DNA of 35,894 nucleotides from a virus, in the IMG/VR virus record IMGVR_UViG_3300031578_000171, positions 1 through 35,894 of that record. One strand, given 5' to 3'. Below the pieces are notes generated by a model that was not told the DNA's origin, made no database searches, and worked only from the letters and a program-made list of their open reading frames with translations. This document shows positions 21,393 to 29,460 of the stretch, piece by piece. The translations under genes and the position numbers were made by a program. How positions within the stretch are numbered: position 1 is the first letter of the stretch; each line of letters begins with the position of its first letter.

Positions 21393-23176
21393 TATGCATC
21401 CTCCGCTTTAGCCCACTGCTGCGTCGTTCCGTCGTCTGTGACAGCCTGTTCAGTTACCGGTGTAACTCCAGTGTTTTCGTAGGTAGTCGCTGTGCCAGTT
21501 CCGCCGACTCCCTTGACCAGTTTGTTTCTGCCGAAGAATCGCAAGAACAATTGGACAACCATCCCGCGGAAGGTCGTCGCCACTCCAGTTGGTGAGGTGA
21601 TAGGAAGGGTATCTAACCCATCAGCGGCTAATGCATAACCATTTTTACTGTCACAGTCAATAATAGTGGCAGACGCTGCAGAAACCTTTGTTCTGTCGTA
21701 TCGCGTATTCGTGATAACCATATCAACTGCGCCGGCACTCGTGTACAAATCATAACTTCCACCACTGCCAATCGTACTCGTGTAGATTCGGCAGTTCTCG
21801 ACAAGGACCGTTGTATCATATGTACCCGAGTCCTTTTTGGTACGGATTCCACACACAGGCGATGTAATGTTTGCGTGACTGCCCCTGCCATACAGATCAC
21901 AGTTGCGCAGTATAATACAACCCCGCTCAGCATACAACGGGGCGATTATCTCAGCACCGGCAACCGCTTTATCAGCCCACAGTTTTGTGTTTTCGACTAC
22001 TACAATAGGATTACCTCCTACTATAGAGATTGGACGACAGTGATTTGCACCACCATAGGACCCGTCACTCTCAAGCCAGCAGTTCCGAATCAACCAGTTC
22101 CCGGCTTCAATTGCAATTCCATCATAGTCACACTTAACACGACAGTTTTCGATGCGCATATTTGTGATACCGCCTGTATCACGTATCCCGTCTTGCGAGA
22201 CATCGATGTCGCAGTCATGGATAAATATGTTCTTTCGCGCGTCAGTTTCGGCGGCAAATATACCGATTCTGGTCGCTGATGTTATGGACATGCACCCAAT
22301 TTCACAGTCATCGTAACAATTGAAAAGTTCGTTTATACCGTCACCAGTTATATTTGTGACACCAATCCCAGCCCCAATCAGTCGTAGTGACTTTGTAGCT
22401 GCTTTGAGATCCGTACTCTCAGCATATGTTCCCGCTGCTATCATCATAGTATCACCACTCGCGGCAAGCGTTATGGCTTGGGCTATGGTGGCTTTTGCGT
22501 CAATCGGCGATTTGCCCGAATAGGCGGCGTTACCGTTGGTGCCGTCAACGAACCACGTATTACCGGCGATTGCGGAGTCGTGAGTTCGTCCAGCGAGAGC
22601 GCCATGGAGTGTAATTCCGCCAGTCCCATCAAGAAGATCGTCAAGTTTGGCAGCAGAAGCCGCTGCCAGACCAGATACAACTATGCCAGTTGCCGCAGTA
22701 ATATTGGTTGGCGTGGCTAACCCACTCTGGATTTTTGTTACAGTAGCAGCTTCAACACTCGCTGCATCAATCCAATCTGGCGGTGCGGCAGGAAGATTTG
22801 TTAAAGTGGTTATTGTGCCGCTATCAGCTTCAACATGCGGACTTAGATCACATTCAACCACTGCAGGTAGAAACAGGACATTGTCTTCAGTCACCATCAA
22901 TTGAACGTGGTCAACACCGGTAGCAAAGGCAGCATCGGGAAAGTCTACGCGCCACAGACCGTTGCCGCAATTAAAGATCTTGTTGTCTTCGTGCGCCGAA
23001 TTGGCAGCAGCCAGAAGAGCCGGACAACCAGTTAATACCTGGGCAGCCTGGTCCCGCTGATAGATCACGTTAAAGTCGGTAGTGGGGCTTGGGTTCGTTG
23101 CCCACGTGCCGCCAGTCACACCATCCTGGAGGTTAAAGTATGCAGATTGGTTTGTTGCGTTCTTGGCGACTATCAT
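21392..23176 (-). CDS. Beta-helix virion protein, probable receptor-binding/tail spike
   Basis: A 594-residue protein. The N-terminal 110 residues (MIVAKNATNQSAYF start; GLWRVDFPDAAF near 94-105) are a virion-attachment domain common in phage structural genes. Residues about 210-500 are a right-handed parallel beta-helix of the pectate-lyase-like type: repeated units with Asn/Asp-rich turns such as NTWFVDGTNGNAAYSG, FIHDCDIDVSQDG, RIENCRVKCDYDG and LRNCDLYGRG. The C-terminal 60 residues contain FLRFFGRNKL followed by a Thr/Gly-rich end. Such folds are used to bind or degrade surface glycans. No catalytic residues can be assigned by eye. It is unusual that it lies between the capsid and connector genes, away from the tail genes. 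Confidence 0.82.
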   Translation of the reverse strand: MIVAKNATNQSAYFNLQDGVTGGTWATNPSPTTDFNVIYQRDQAAQVLTGCPALLAAANSAHEDNKIFNCGNGLWRVDFPDAAFATGVDHVQLMVTEDNVLFLPAVVECDLSPHVEADSGTITTLTNLPAAPPDWIDAASVEAATVTKIQSGLATPTNITAATGIVVSGLAAASAAKLDDLLDGTGGITLHGALAGRTHDSAIAGNTWFVDGTNGNAAYSGKSPIDAKATIAQAITLAASGDTMMIAAGTYAESTDLKAATKSLRLIGAGIGVTNITGDGINELFNCYDDCEIGCMSITSATRIGIFAAETDARKNIFIHDCDIDVSQDGIRDTGGITNMRIENCRVKCDYDGIAIEAGNWLIRNCWLESDGSYGGANHCRPISIVGGNPIVVVENTKLWADKAVAGAEIIAPLYAERGCIILRNCDLYGRGSHANITSPVCGIRTKKDSGTYDTTVLVENCRIYTSTIGSGGSYDLYTSAGAVDMVITNTRYDRTKVSAASATIIDCDSKNGYALAADGLDTLPITSPTGVATTFRGMVVQLFLRFFGRNKLVKGVGGTGTATTYENTGVTPVTEQAVTDDGTTQQWAKAEDA

Positions 23177-24288
23177 TGTTTGCCTCCTGCCTTACCAATC
23201 CTCGGCAGCCACATACTCGGTAGTCCACGAGCAAAGCGGAGTACGTTATTGCCGGCGTCATCCATCGCAACTTCGCTTCGCAATTCACCTGCACCAAGCA
23301 ACAGTCCGAACTTGTGGTTTACTTTGTCTTCATAGCCGTCAGTCGCGCCTATTACCTCGGTGTTAACCCCTTTGTACAACGAGGCAAGCTTGACACCGAC
23401 AGATATTCCAGTGTTGCCGGCAAAGTAGTTGAACAGGTCGATAATGTACGCCGTGTCCATGTAGATGGCTCTAGTTGTGTTGTTTGTTAACCGGTTGCCA
23501 AACGCCAGAATAGGTCCATCAGTACCATACAAACCGTACTGCTGACCGTCCATCACACAGAACGCAGCTACCTGACAAGGAGCCAGTCTGAACCCAGCCG
23601 TGCCACAATCATGTGCAAGACACACTATATGAGCTGATGGACCTGAAGTTGGAAAAAAGCCATAGGCGGAATTGTCGATTGCAGAACAACCAATAAACAT
23701 GCATCGGCCGGTCGAGGTATACCCAAATGCGTTCCCGTTAGCTTGGCAACCGAAAAATATGCTGTCGTAAAACCTCTTTAATCCAGCAATACTGTCACCC
23801 CAACCGCTGATAACAGCATCATGAGAATAACAATTGATAAAGGCTATTCCGTATGCATGATTAGTTATGCAAACCGCGTTGCTGCCTATTGAACGATCTA
23901 ATTCGAAGTTGCGAAATGTGAGGTCGTACATTGAGTCAAACGACAAGCAGTTGACTGCCCCACCAGCTCCTCCACCGTCTAACTTAGTGCGTGTACCGTT
24001 TTCAACCCAACTATCTCCAGCCTCGATGCCGATGTACGTAATTGGTGTTCCCAGAGCCGAGTCGCCGACATTGATGTCAACATTTATGGTAACAGCGCCG
24101 ACGCCCCTATCATCATTTCCGGTGTTATTGAGCATGTACGTGCCGCGGATGTACACTGTGTCACCAGCAATTGCTGTGTCGAAAGCCAATTGCAGACCGG
24201 ATGTGTTTAACCAGGGGTTTGCCGATGTGCCAACATCACCGCCACCCCCTACATTCTGTCCATCGTCAACATAATAGGTACTGGCCAT
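23173..24288 (-). CDS. Second beta-helix virion protein
   Basis: A 371-residue protein, entirely beta-helix-like. It starts with STYYVDDGQNVGGGGDVG, the typical lead-in of pectate-lyase-like proteins, then repeats of Asn/Asp/Cys-rich rungs (FINCYSHDAVISG, FFGCQANGNAFG, FIGCSAIDNSAYG). It overlaps the previous gene by four bases. No separate attachment domain is seen at its N terminus, so it may assemble on the 594-residue protein or on the head. Receptor-binding, decoration or glycan-depolymerase functions are all possible; no active site is obvious. Confidence 0.78.
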   Translation of the reverse strand: MASTYYVDDGQNVGGGGDVGTSANPWLNTSGLQLAFDTAIAGDTVYIRGTYMLNNTGNDDRGVGAVTINVDINVGDSALGTPITYIGIEAGDSWVENGTRTKLDGGGAGGAVNCLSFDSMYDLTFRNFELDRSIGSNAVCITNHAYGIAFINCYSHDAVISGWGDSIAGLKRFYDSIFFGCQANGNAFGYTSTGRCMFIGCSAIDNSAYGFFPTSGPSAHIVCLAHDCGTAGFRLAPCQVAAFCVMDGQQYGLYGTDGPILAFGNRLTNNTTRAIYMDTAYIIDLFNYFAGNTGISVGVKLASLYKGVNTEVIGATDGYEDKVNHKFGLLLGAGELRSEVAMDDAGNNVLRFARGLPSMWLPRIGKAGGKQ

Positions 24289-24289
24289 T

Positions 24290-24748
24290 TTACTTTACCA
24301 CTGTCTCGGCGTAAACGAAAACTTCCTTCTGGAACTTCTGAATCGTTACGCCATCGGCGTCTTCTACCTTTTCAATCTTCACATTTGGTCTTTTTTGTGA
24401 AGTTGAGTTATTCTCCTTGCGGTACTCTTCTTCGTCTATCTCGACCCATTGCTTCGTGTCGCCCACACGATGCTTGCAATTCTCCGCACAGACAGGCAGA
24501 CCGCGCTCTACCAACCAGGAATTTACGTGAGAGCAACGTGACACCTGCGCCCAGTTTCCACCGGTAACGGTCCATGTTGGTTGCTGCTTGCAATTGACGA
24601 AGTTGCCCCCATGAATGGTTAGGTTCCTAACGTCATTACAAATCTCGGTATTAGGGTAAAGTTGGGAACAGTTGCACGATTCAACGACGTCGCCGTCTTT
24701 GAACGGCGGATCTTTGAACGACCAGTTGCCTGTTTCTATCGTTGTCAT
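24290..24748 (-). CDS. Cys-rich structural protein
   Basis: A 152-residue protein. Residues 1-75 have short beta repeats (NLTIHGGNFVNCKQQPTW and TVTGGNWAQVSRCSH). Cysteines C25, C27, C38 and several between 50 and 95 (SCNC; VCAENC) could bind a metal or form disulfides. Residues 100-152 are charged and helical. It is one base upstream of the beta-helix gene start, so they are probably co-translated. No known family; a small baseplate-, spike- or decoration-associated protein is plausible. Confidence 0.65.
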   Translation of the reverse strand: MTTIETGNWSFKDPPFKDGDVVESCNCSQLYPNTEICNDVRNLTIHGGNFVNCKQQPTWTVTGGNWAQVSRCSHVNSWLVERGLPVCAENCKHRVGDTKQWVEIDEEEYRKENNSTSQKRPNVKIEKVEDADGVTIQKFQKEVFVYAETVVK

Positions 24749-24809
24749 CGTAAGACCTTAATGTCTGTTTCTTCCACACAACTGTTGTCAGCGTCCTGCA
24801 ATCCATCGA

Positions 24810-25187
24810 TCACCGTGAATGCCAGTAAAGCGATATTGCAGACGTAGTGCCATTCCCGGAGCCTACGAACTTCACGGCGTGCATTCCCTTGACGTCGAGA
24901 ACAAAGACTACTGACGCTGCGTTGGCAAGCGTTACCGGACTGCCGCTTGACCCTACTACCGGAAACTTGTATGTCCCAGCAGTAAAATCGGCAGCAGCGT
25001 TGACGTATTCTTTGAATACCCCGTCGGGGTGTGCCTGAACCTCGACTGAGAATGCGTCAAGTGCACCGGTGCCGCCGTTTGCAACCTCTACTGCCATCCG
25101 AGAGGCTCCATCCTCAACTTCCACAGTGCCTATCTCAGTTGTCCCGGCGACTTCGACAGTCTTTACTATTTTTCCTTGCCAACTCAT
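24810..25187 (-). CDS. Hypothetical beta-rich virion protein
   Basis: A 125-residue beta-rich protein with Val/Ala/Gly/Thr strands (GTVEVEDGASRMAVEVANGGT; SVVFVLDVKGMHAVKFVG). It resembles small head decoration or stabilisation proteins in composition but I cannot assign a family. It overlaps the following start by four bases. A 61-base gap without a gene separates it from the Cys-rich gene. Confidence 0.6.
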   Translation of the reverse strand: MSWQGKIVKTVEVAGTTEIGTVEVEDGASRMAVEVANGGTGALDAFSVEVQAHPDGVFKEYVNAAADFTAGTYKFPVVGSSGSPVTLANAASVVFVLDVKGMHAVKFVGSGNGTTSAISLYWHSR

Positions 25188-25441
25188 TCTCTTACTGCCC
25201 TCCTCTTAGCGATCTTTTTGTTGGCCTTTCTTCCGACAGACACGTTCGTTGTCGTTTCTGGCGGCGTCGTTTTCACTTCCACCGTCGAAGTACTCTTCGA
25301 CTTGTCTGATTTTACCAGCTCGACCATTTGGCCGACCCCGTCTGGGTCCCAGTGCTTGTCACGGAGCTCAAACGTGTCTCCAGCGGTGTACAGACTGCCT
25401 CTGTACCGGATGAACTTGGTTGGCTTTACTCGTACCTTCAT
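25184..25441 (-). CDS. Small basic DUF7210-like protein
   Basis: An 85-residue protein. I start it at ATG 25441, with AAAGGA six bases upstream, not at the longer upstream Met. MKVRVKPTKFIRYRGSLYTAGDTFELRD matches the short beta fold common in phage proteins of the DUF7210 kind, located near the capsid gene. The remainder is Lys/Thr rich and probably disordered (KSTSTVEVKTTPPETTT). Its function is not known; the family match is by pattern only. Confidence 0.6.
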   Translation of the reverse strand: MKVRVKPTKFIRYRGSLYTAGDTFELRDKHWDPDGVGQMVELVKSDKSKSTSTVEVKTTPPETTTNVSVGRKANKKIAKRRAVRE

Positions 25442-25481
25442 GTTAGGTCCTTTCTTGCCGGACGTATCCGGCGTGTTGCCC

Positions 25482-25994
25482 TTATGCAGTGGCGCCAATA
25501 ACGATTACGTCGACTGCGACTGTCGCACCGGAACCGGTTGAATCCAGTCCGATGATCTTGTGAGTGCCGTCAATTACAATCTTGTCGACAGGACTCCAGA
25601 TCAGGAAGCATCCAAGCGGATCGATTTGGATCTCGACATTGTCGTCGACGAGTCCGGTGAGGCCGAAGTCGAGTGAGTTCGCCACCGTTGGGTCAATTGT
25701 GATGTATTGCCCGGCGGTAGTGTTTTTGTTTACAACCAGGACTCCGTTGCACTTCACCAGAACAAGAGTCTGGCCGAAGGCATCCGTTATGGTAGCAAGG
25801 TCAATACTTTGCGTCGTATTGACAACGGAGTAGGAATCATGGAACAGCCGGTCAGCCTTGTTTGCACCGGTTCCGGTAGCCAGTGCTTGTGAAAGCGAGT
25901 AGTCCATCGAATCCGTCGGCGTCGACAGATCGATTGGATCAATGTACTCGCACGTGAAGCGTAGGCCAAGTCGTGTTGAGAGTGCTCTGGCCAT
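25482..25994 (-). CDS. Virion protein, paralogue-like of the 34425-34928 gene
   Basis: A 170-residue protein, mostly beta strands. It shares an ordered pattern with the protein at 34425-34928: a G.G.N.AD..F.DS stretch, IDL, then DAFG..L, N..T, and an end with IWSPVD...DVIVIG against IEAPLV...DIYVLG. Duplicate decoration or accessory capsid proteins are plausible. It begins at ATG 25994 after GAAAGG. No enzyme motif. Confidence 0.65.
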   Translation of the reverse strand: MARALSTRLGLRFTCEYIDPIDLSTPTDSMDYSLSQALATGTGANKADRLFHDSYSVVNTTQSIDLATITDAFGQTLVLVKCNGVLVVNKNTTAGQYITIDPTVANSLDFGLTGLVDDNVEIQIDPLGCFLIWSPVDKIVIDGTHKIIGLDSTGSGATVAVDVIVIGATA

Positions 25995-26035
25995 TATTTA
26001 TACCTTTCTTTCTTTTTCTTGGTTTCTGGCAGTTC

Positions 26036-26785
26036 TTATCGCAGCTGCCAAACGTCGAAGTAATCGATGTACATGTACCTCGACGCAACGCTGTCGTTTT
26101 GGATTGCGAAAGAGACTGCCATCGGTTCGTCGTCGTTGATGTTGGTAGTTACCGGCGTACCCTTGACTCCGTTGACGTACGGAACTAGGATAGAGACACC
26201 GTCCCAACCGAAAGCGAGATCGATGAATATCCCGTCTTCCATTGTGGCCGCAGCGGCAACGGTGGTAGCTGCTGCATCCTTGTCGGAGACGAAGCCGACT
26301 AGAGCATTGCCAGTGGTGTCGGCCTTGAAGAAACCGGCACTGTCTTGCCTTCCTGTCATGATGGCCGTGTCTGTGACGTTCAACCCGACAAACAGAGCAC
26401 ATAACGAGATATCGTCGACTGCCACTCCTGCTTCGAACCACACCGGATAACCGGCACGGAACAAAACAGACTCGTTATTACATTGGAAGTTGATGTCGTC
26501 GTCGTCAGCAGTGGCATCTGTCGTCAGCTTCAGTACCCCGTTGGCAAGGTTGGCAAGTGCCACTGTGCCACCGCCGGTACCATTCTTGGTGATCGCCCAA
26601 TCTGCCGCTGTGAAGTGGGCAAAGTCGTCGCCGTAGTGATACCAGTCACGGGCATTCTGCAATCCGACATGGAAAGCTCTCGGGCCTCTCACCAAAGACC
26701 CATACATATCGGCCTGGAGGTCTGACGGGTTCCTCTCGGAGACCGTTGTCGGACCTCGGTCTAATCTGTCTGGGAATCGTAGCAT
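26036..26785 (-). CDS. Beta-rich virion protein (possible decoration)
   Basis: A 249-residue protein. I use ATG 26785, which lies 8 bases after AAAGGA; ATG 26791 is too close. After a polar N terminus (PTTVSERNPSDLQADMYG), residues 50-249 form a beta-rich jelly-roll or lectin-like pattern (DDINFQCNNESVLFRAGYPVWFEAGVAVDDIS; MAVSFAIQNDSVASRYMYIDYFDVWQ), resembling concanavalin-like phage proteins. It lies downstream of a hairpin. A head-surface glycan-binding or decoration role is possible but inferred. Confidence 0.65.
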   Translation of the reverse strand: MLRFPDRLDRGPTTVSERNPSDLQADMYGSLVRGPRAFHVGLQNARDWYHYGDDFAHFTAADWAITKNGTGGGTVALANLANGVLKLTTDATADDDDINFQCNNESVLFRAGYPVWFEAGVAVDDISLCALFVGLNVTDTAIMTGRQDSAGFFKADTTGNALVGFVSDKDAAATTVAAAATMEDGIFIDLAFGWDGVSILVPYVNGVKGTPVTTNINDDEPMAVSFAIQNDSVASRYMYIDYFDVWQLR

Positions 26786-26827
26786 TAACATTTTCCTTTC
26801 TTCTGTCGTAGAAAACTAGCAATGAGC

Positions 26828-26876
26828 GGCAGGCATCTAAGGGAGGAAACGCCGGAAGCACCTAAAGATGCCTGCC
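26828..26876 (-). terminator. Hairpin between virion genes
   Basis: A perfect 11-bp inverted repeat (GGCAGGCATCT at 26828-26838, AGATGCCTGCC at 26866-26876) with a 27-base loop lies in the 112-base gap between two late genes. On the minus strand it is followed about 10 bases later by a TTTT run, so it may be a weak terminator or an mRNA-processing hairpin setting the ratio of capsid to downstream proteins. Confidence 0.5.
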
Positions 26877-26897
26877 TGCCCTGTCGCCACCTTCCTA

Positions 26898-27308
26898 TTA
26901 CACCGGTGATTGCTTCGCCATGCCGAAAGCGACACAGGAAGCAAGCGCCTTGTTTGCCTCGTCGATTTCGAGTCTGACGCCGACGAAGTAGAACCCGCCG
27001 GCAGTGTCCAACTCTTCTGCACGGGCATCCGCTACGGCCACTCCGTCGGTGACTGTTGCAGTTGCGGTGAAGGTTCCGGCAGTGCCGAGTGCCTTAGCAC
27101 CGGCCCCTGCAGCAGATGTTGCTTGCAACAGCGTGACTGTCATGATCTTCGTGTTCGTGATGGTCCCGCAAATTCCGATGCCGAGGAATCGCTCGTATTT
27201 ACGAGCATCCACAAAAACCACGGAGTCGTTGTCGAATCCGATGATTCCTGAATCGGCTGCCGGAAGCGCGCCTGGATGCAATTTGAGAATTTCGCCAAGT
27301 TCGTACAT
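26898..27308 (-). CDS. Hypothetical head protein (decoration candidate)
   Basis: A 136-residue protein next to the capsid gene. It is Ala/Gly/Val/Thr rich with strands (SGIIGFDNDSVVFVDARKYE; TKIMTVTLLQATSA; GGFYFVGVRLEIDEAN). Capsid-adjacent genes of this size often encode decoration or stabilisation proteins, but I see no diagnostic motif. AAAAGG is the upstream site. Downstream lies a hairpin that could lower expression of the following genes. Confidence 0.62.
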   Translation of the reverse strand: MYELGEILKLHPGALPAADSGIIGFDNDSVVFVDARKYERFLGIGICGTITNTKIMTVTLLQATSAAGAGAKALGTAGTFTATATVTDGVAVADARAEELDTAGGFYFVGVRLEIDEANKALASCVAFGMAKQSPV

Positions 27309-27347
27309 TCCAATAACCTTTTTTCGGTTAGGTGTTTATGTTGGCTA

Positions 27348-28517
27348 TTAGACCTTGATCCCGTCGATGATGTCGAACTCCGCCGGCTGGCGGACTATGC
27401 AATCGACGCGCATGATCGCACGGACCCAGGTCTGGTCATACTTGAAAGAGTCTCCGCCAACGTCAGTGGCGACGATCTCGATCGAGTCCTTCTGGCCGAT
27501 CAGGAACTCAGTCCAGTTTCCGAGGATGCCGTAGGAGCAGGAGGTGCCTACTCCGCACGTTCTGTTCGTCGGAATCTGGGTAGTCCATCGAACTGGGAAG
27601 CCAAGCAGGGCATCGTCGATACCCTTGGCAAGGTTCCCGAGCTCCAACAGATACCGTCCGGCGCCGTCTTTCAACTGCCTGAGGGTGTTCTTCGTCCTCG
27701 GGTTGAAGACCCATCCGGTATACGTTCCATTAGCCAGTTCGATGACGCTCATGGCGTCCAGCAGGTCGTCGTAGGTCGGCTGAGCGCCGTTTCCGCCGCC
27801 GAGAATGGTCGTGGAGATACGGGCATCGTTCAGGATGCCAAGCGGCTGCGTGCCGCCAGCTCCCTGGATGAACACGAGATCTTCAGCCAGTTGACAGGCC
27901 GTTACGAGGTCCCTCTTGATGATGTCGTCAGCAGCCGGCGAAGCGTCTCTCAGCAGAGAGTTCTGAATCGGAACAAGGCCAAGGGCCTCTTTCAGAACGA
28001 GCTGGTTCTGCTTGAACGTCGGTTGTGACTGGACGGACGTAGCGTCGGTGCCTTCGGCTACCCACGTAACCGTCGCGCCGGTGGCCTGCCCACCGATGAG
28101 GAGCGTGTCGCCCTTCATGTTGTACGTCGACGGGTTCAACCCGCGGACCACGGCCTTCGCTCGCAGCAATCCGATGAAACCGGAGGAAACTTCCGGCGGA
28201 ACCAGGACGCCGCCGGTGCCCAACGTCTGCGAGGACAGTGCCTTCCTGAAAAACCACTTCTCGAGCTTCGCATCTGACCAGTCGCCGGATTTTACCCCGC
28301 GAATGTACTTGGCGATCGAGAAATAGTTTTTGATCTTGTTTATCGATGGGCCACGCCACGGGGCATCGGAACTGGAACCCCCACGTGACTTGCGCATCGA
28401 CTTCGCTCGCTTGCTCGGAGCAAGCCGTTTTTCAACGCGGCCAGAGACATAGGCAGACAGCCTCTTTTGGCGCTTGTTTCTTGCCTTTCTTGCGGCTCTT
28501 AACAATGGTCTTGGCAT
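27348..28517 (-). CDS. HK97-fold major capsid protein
   Basis: A 389-residue major capsid protein. ALSSQTLGTGGVLVPPEVSSGFIGLLR and the following TWVAEGTDATSVQSQPTFKQNQL are the hallmark N-arm/E-loop pattern of the HK97 family; LLRDASPAADDIIKRDLVTACQLAEDLVFIQG and GTYTGWVFNPRTKN are the spine-helix and P-domain pieces. Residues 1-45 are extremely basic (18 Lys/Arg, one Glu), in place of the usual acidic or coiled delta domain. The upstream site is weak. The gene follows the scaffold-like gene, as expected. No crosslink residues can be assigned by eye. Confidence 0.93.
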   Translation of the reverse strand: MPRPLLRAARKARNKRQKRLSAYVSGRVEKRLAPSKRAKSMRKSRGGSSSDAPWRGPSINKIKNYFSIAKYIRGVKSGDWSDAKLEKWFFRKALSSQTLGTGGVLVPPEVSSGFIGLLRAKAVVRGLNPSTYNMKGDTLLIGGQATGATVTWVAEGTDATSVQSQPTFKQNQLVLKEALGLVPIQNSLLRDASPAADDIIKRDLVTACQLAEDLVFIQGAGGTQPLGILNDARISTTILGGGNGAQPTYDDLLDAMSVIELANGTYTGWVFNPRTKNTLRQLKDGAGRYLLELGNLAKGIDDALLGFPVRWTTQIPTNRTCGVGTSCSYGILGNWTEFLIGQKDSIEIVATDVGGDSFKYDQTWVRAIMRVDCIVRQPAEFDIIDGIKV

Positions 28518-28544
28518 TCTTACATCCGATCATTCAGTTGCGGA

Positions 28545-29282
28545 TTAGGTTTTAACCTCTTCCTCTTCGTCTTCGTCTTCCTCTTCGGACTCTTCGCTGG
28601 CGGCCTCCTCGTCTTCGAGGTCTTCCAGCGACTCTTCCTCATCCTCACTGTCGTCGGCTGACTTCTCCAGAAGACCGAGGTCGTCCAGAGTATTGTCTAC
28701 GGCGGAGTCAATGAGTTCGTCGAGCTCTTTCCGAGTTAGTGAGATTCGGTCGTCGTCGAGAGAGCGTTTTGCTTTCTTAACGACCTTCAACTTCTTCGTC
28801 ACCCTTTGCTTCTTCCCCTTGGTCCCGGACAAAGCGCTCTTCTCGAGCTTCTTCTCCAAGCCTTCAAGGGCTTCGCTGATCTCAGAAAGTTGCTCTCTGT
28901 CTTCGTCCGAGAGTTTCACAGTTGTGGACTTTTTGCCTGTCGGCATCACGAAGCCGTCGCCGGCAGCTTTGGTCAGGACCCCGATCGCCTTTTGGAGATT
29001 GTCAGGGAAGTCGCCGAAGTACTTGCACAAGACTCTGACAGCCTTCTTCAACGATGACTGTTCAGTCTTGGGAACATCAGCTTTTTCCATTCTCTCGACA
29101 AAATCCTCCGGAGCATCGTCTCCGCAGAGTTCAGTCAGGCCTTTTACCAGTTCCTCGTTCATTTTGTTACCTTTCCTTTTTATTACACTGAAATGTCGAT
29201 TTGAAGCAGGTTCGTCAACAAGAGAAACTTCCCAGACAAACATGTGTTCCATTTCAACGGGCTTTTTCGGAATCTTTGCCAT
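28545..29282 (-). CDS. Scaffold-like protein with protease tail segment
   Basis: A 245-residue protein. Residues 1-40 contain VWEVSLVDEPASNRHFSVIKR, the segment that normally ends the XkdF-type prohead protease domain. Residues 41-245 are a helical, charged scaffold: EQLSEISEALEGLEKKLEK, KQRVTKKLKVVKKAKR, and a very acidic end of about 40 residues. A strong internal site (AAAGGAAAGG, seven bases before ATG at 29162) means the scaffold part may also be made alone as a 205-residue protein. In this phage class scaffolds guide capsid assembly and are removed by the protease. Frame and position suggest this gene was once joined to the protease gene above. Confidence 0.78.
   Translation of the reverse strand: MAKIPKKPVEMEHMFVWEVSLVDEPASNRHFSVIKRKGNKMNEELVKGLTELCGDDAPEDFVERMEKADVPKTEQSSLKKAVRVLCKYFGDFPDNLQKAIGVLTKAAGDGFVMPTGKKSTTVKLSDEDREQLSEISEALEGLEKKLEKSALSGTKGKKQRVTKKLKVVKKAKRSLDDDRISLTRKELDELIDSAVDNTLDDLGLLEKSADDSEDEEESLEDLEDEEAASEESEEEDEDEEEEVKT
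29160..29180 (-). promoter_or_regulatory. Internal ribosome-binding site for scaffold-only product
   Basis: On the minus strand AAAAGGAAAGG followed by TAACAAA precedes an in-frame ATG (29162-29160). It is much stronger than the site before the annotated start at 29282, so a nested shorter product starting MNEELVKG is likely. The arrangement is like the nested lambda C/Nu3 genes. Confidence 0.6.
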
Positions 29283-29370
29283 TCTTAATCTTTTCGTTAA
29301 AATGTTTGGAGTTCGAGGAAGCCCTTCTCTTGCGGTCAGAACGCATCGTTTGATCGCCCGACGCTATATA

Positions 29371-29376
29371 ATTATA
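29371..29376 (-). promoter_or_regulatory. Candidate -10 box for the scaffold-capsid genes
   Basis: A perfect TATAAT on the minus strand lies about 90 bases before ATG 29282 in a 169-base gap. A T-rich segment with TTGTTT lies 19 bases upstream as a weak -35. A promoter here would give high scaffold and capsid expression independent of the packaging genes. No experimental support. Confidence 0.4.
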
Positions 29377-29411
29377 CTCCGGGAGAGTTCATTGGAAACA
29401 AAAAAGTCACT

Positions 29412-29460
29412 GGAAAATTGAAACATTTTATTCCGACGGAAATCAAAACATTTATTCCGA
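29412..29460. repeat. Imperfect 26-bp direct repeat
   Basis: GGAAAATTGAAACATTTTATTCCGA at 29412-29436 is repeated with small changes as GGAAATCAAAACATTTATTCCGA at 29438-29460. The second copy includes the stop codon of the protease gene. It may be a duplication, or a regulator site upstream of the putative promoter. Confidence 0.7.

Noticed and set aside
20855-27308. Diversity-generating retroelement acting on the beta-helix genes
   Set aside because: No reverse transcriptase gene and no template/variable repeat pair with adenine-biased differences were seen.
27276-28028. A 250-residue open frame on the plus strand opposite the capsid gene
   Set aside because: It lies wholly antisense to the clear capsid and neighbouring genes, has no ribosome-binding site, and reads like a codon shadow of the opposite strand.
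28693-29421. A 242-residue plus-strand frame opposite the scaffold gene
   Set aside because: Ser/Phe/Leu-rich composition mirrors the Glu/Lys-rich codons of the opposite strand; no site upstream; antisense to a supported gene.
29283-29451. Self-splicing intron or intein between the two protease pieces
   Set aside because: 169 bases are too short for a group I or II intron and no intein motifs or splice-like catalytic core are visible; the flanking ORFs are also in different frames.
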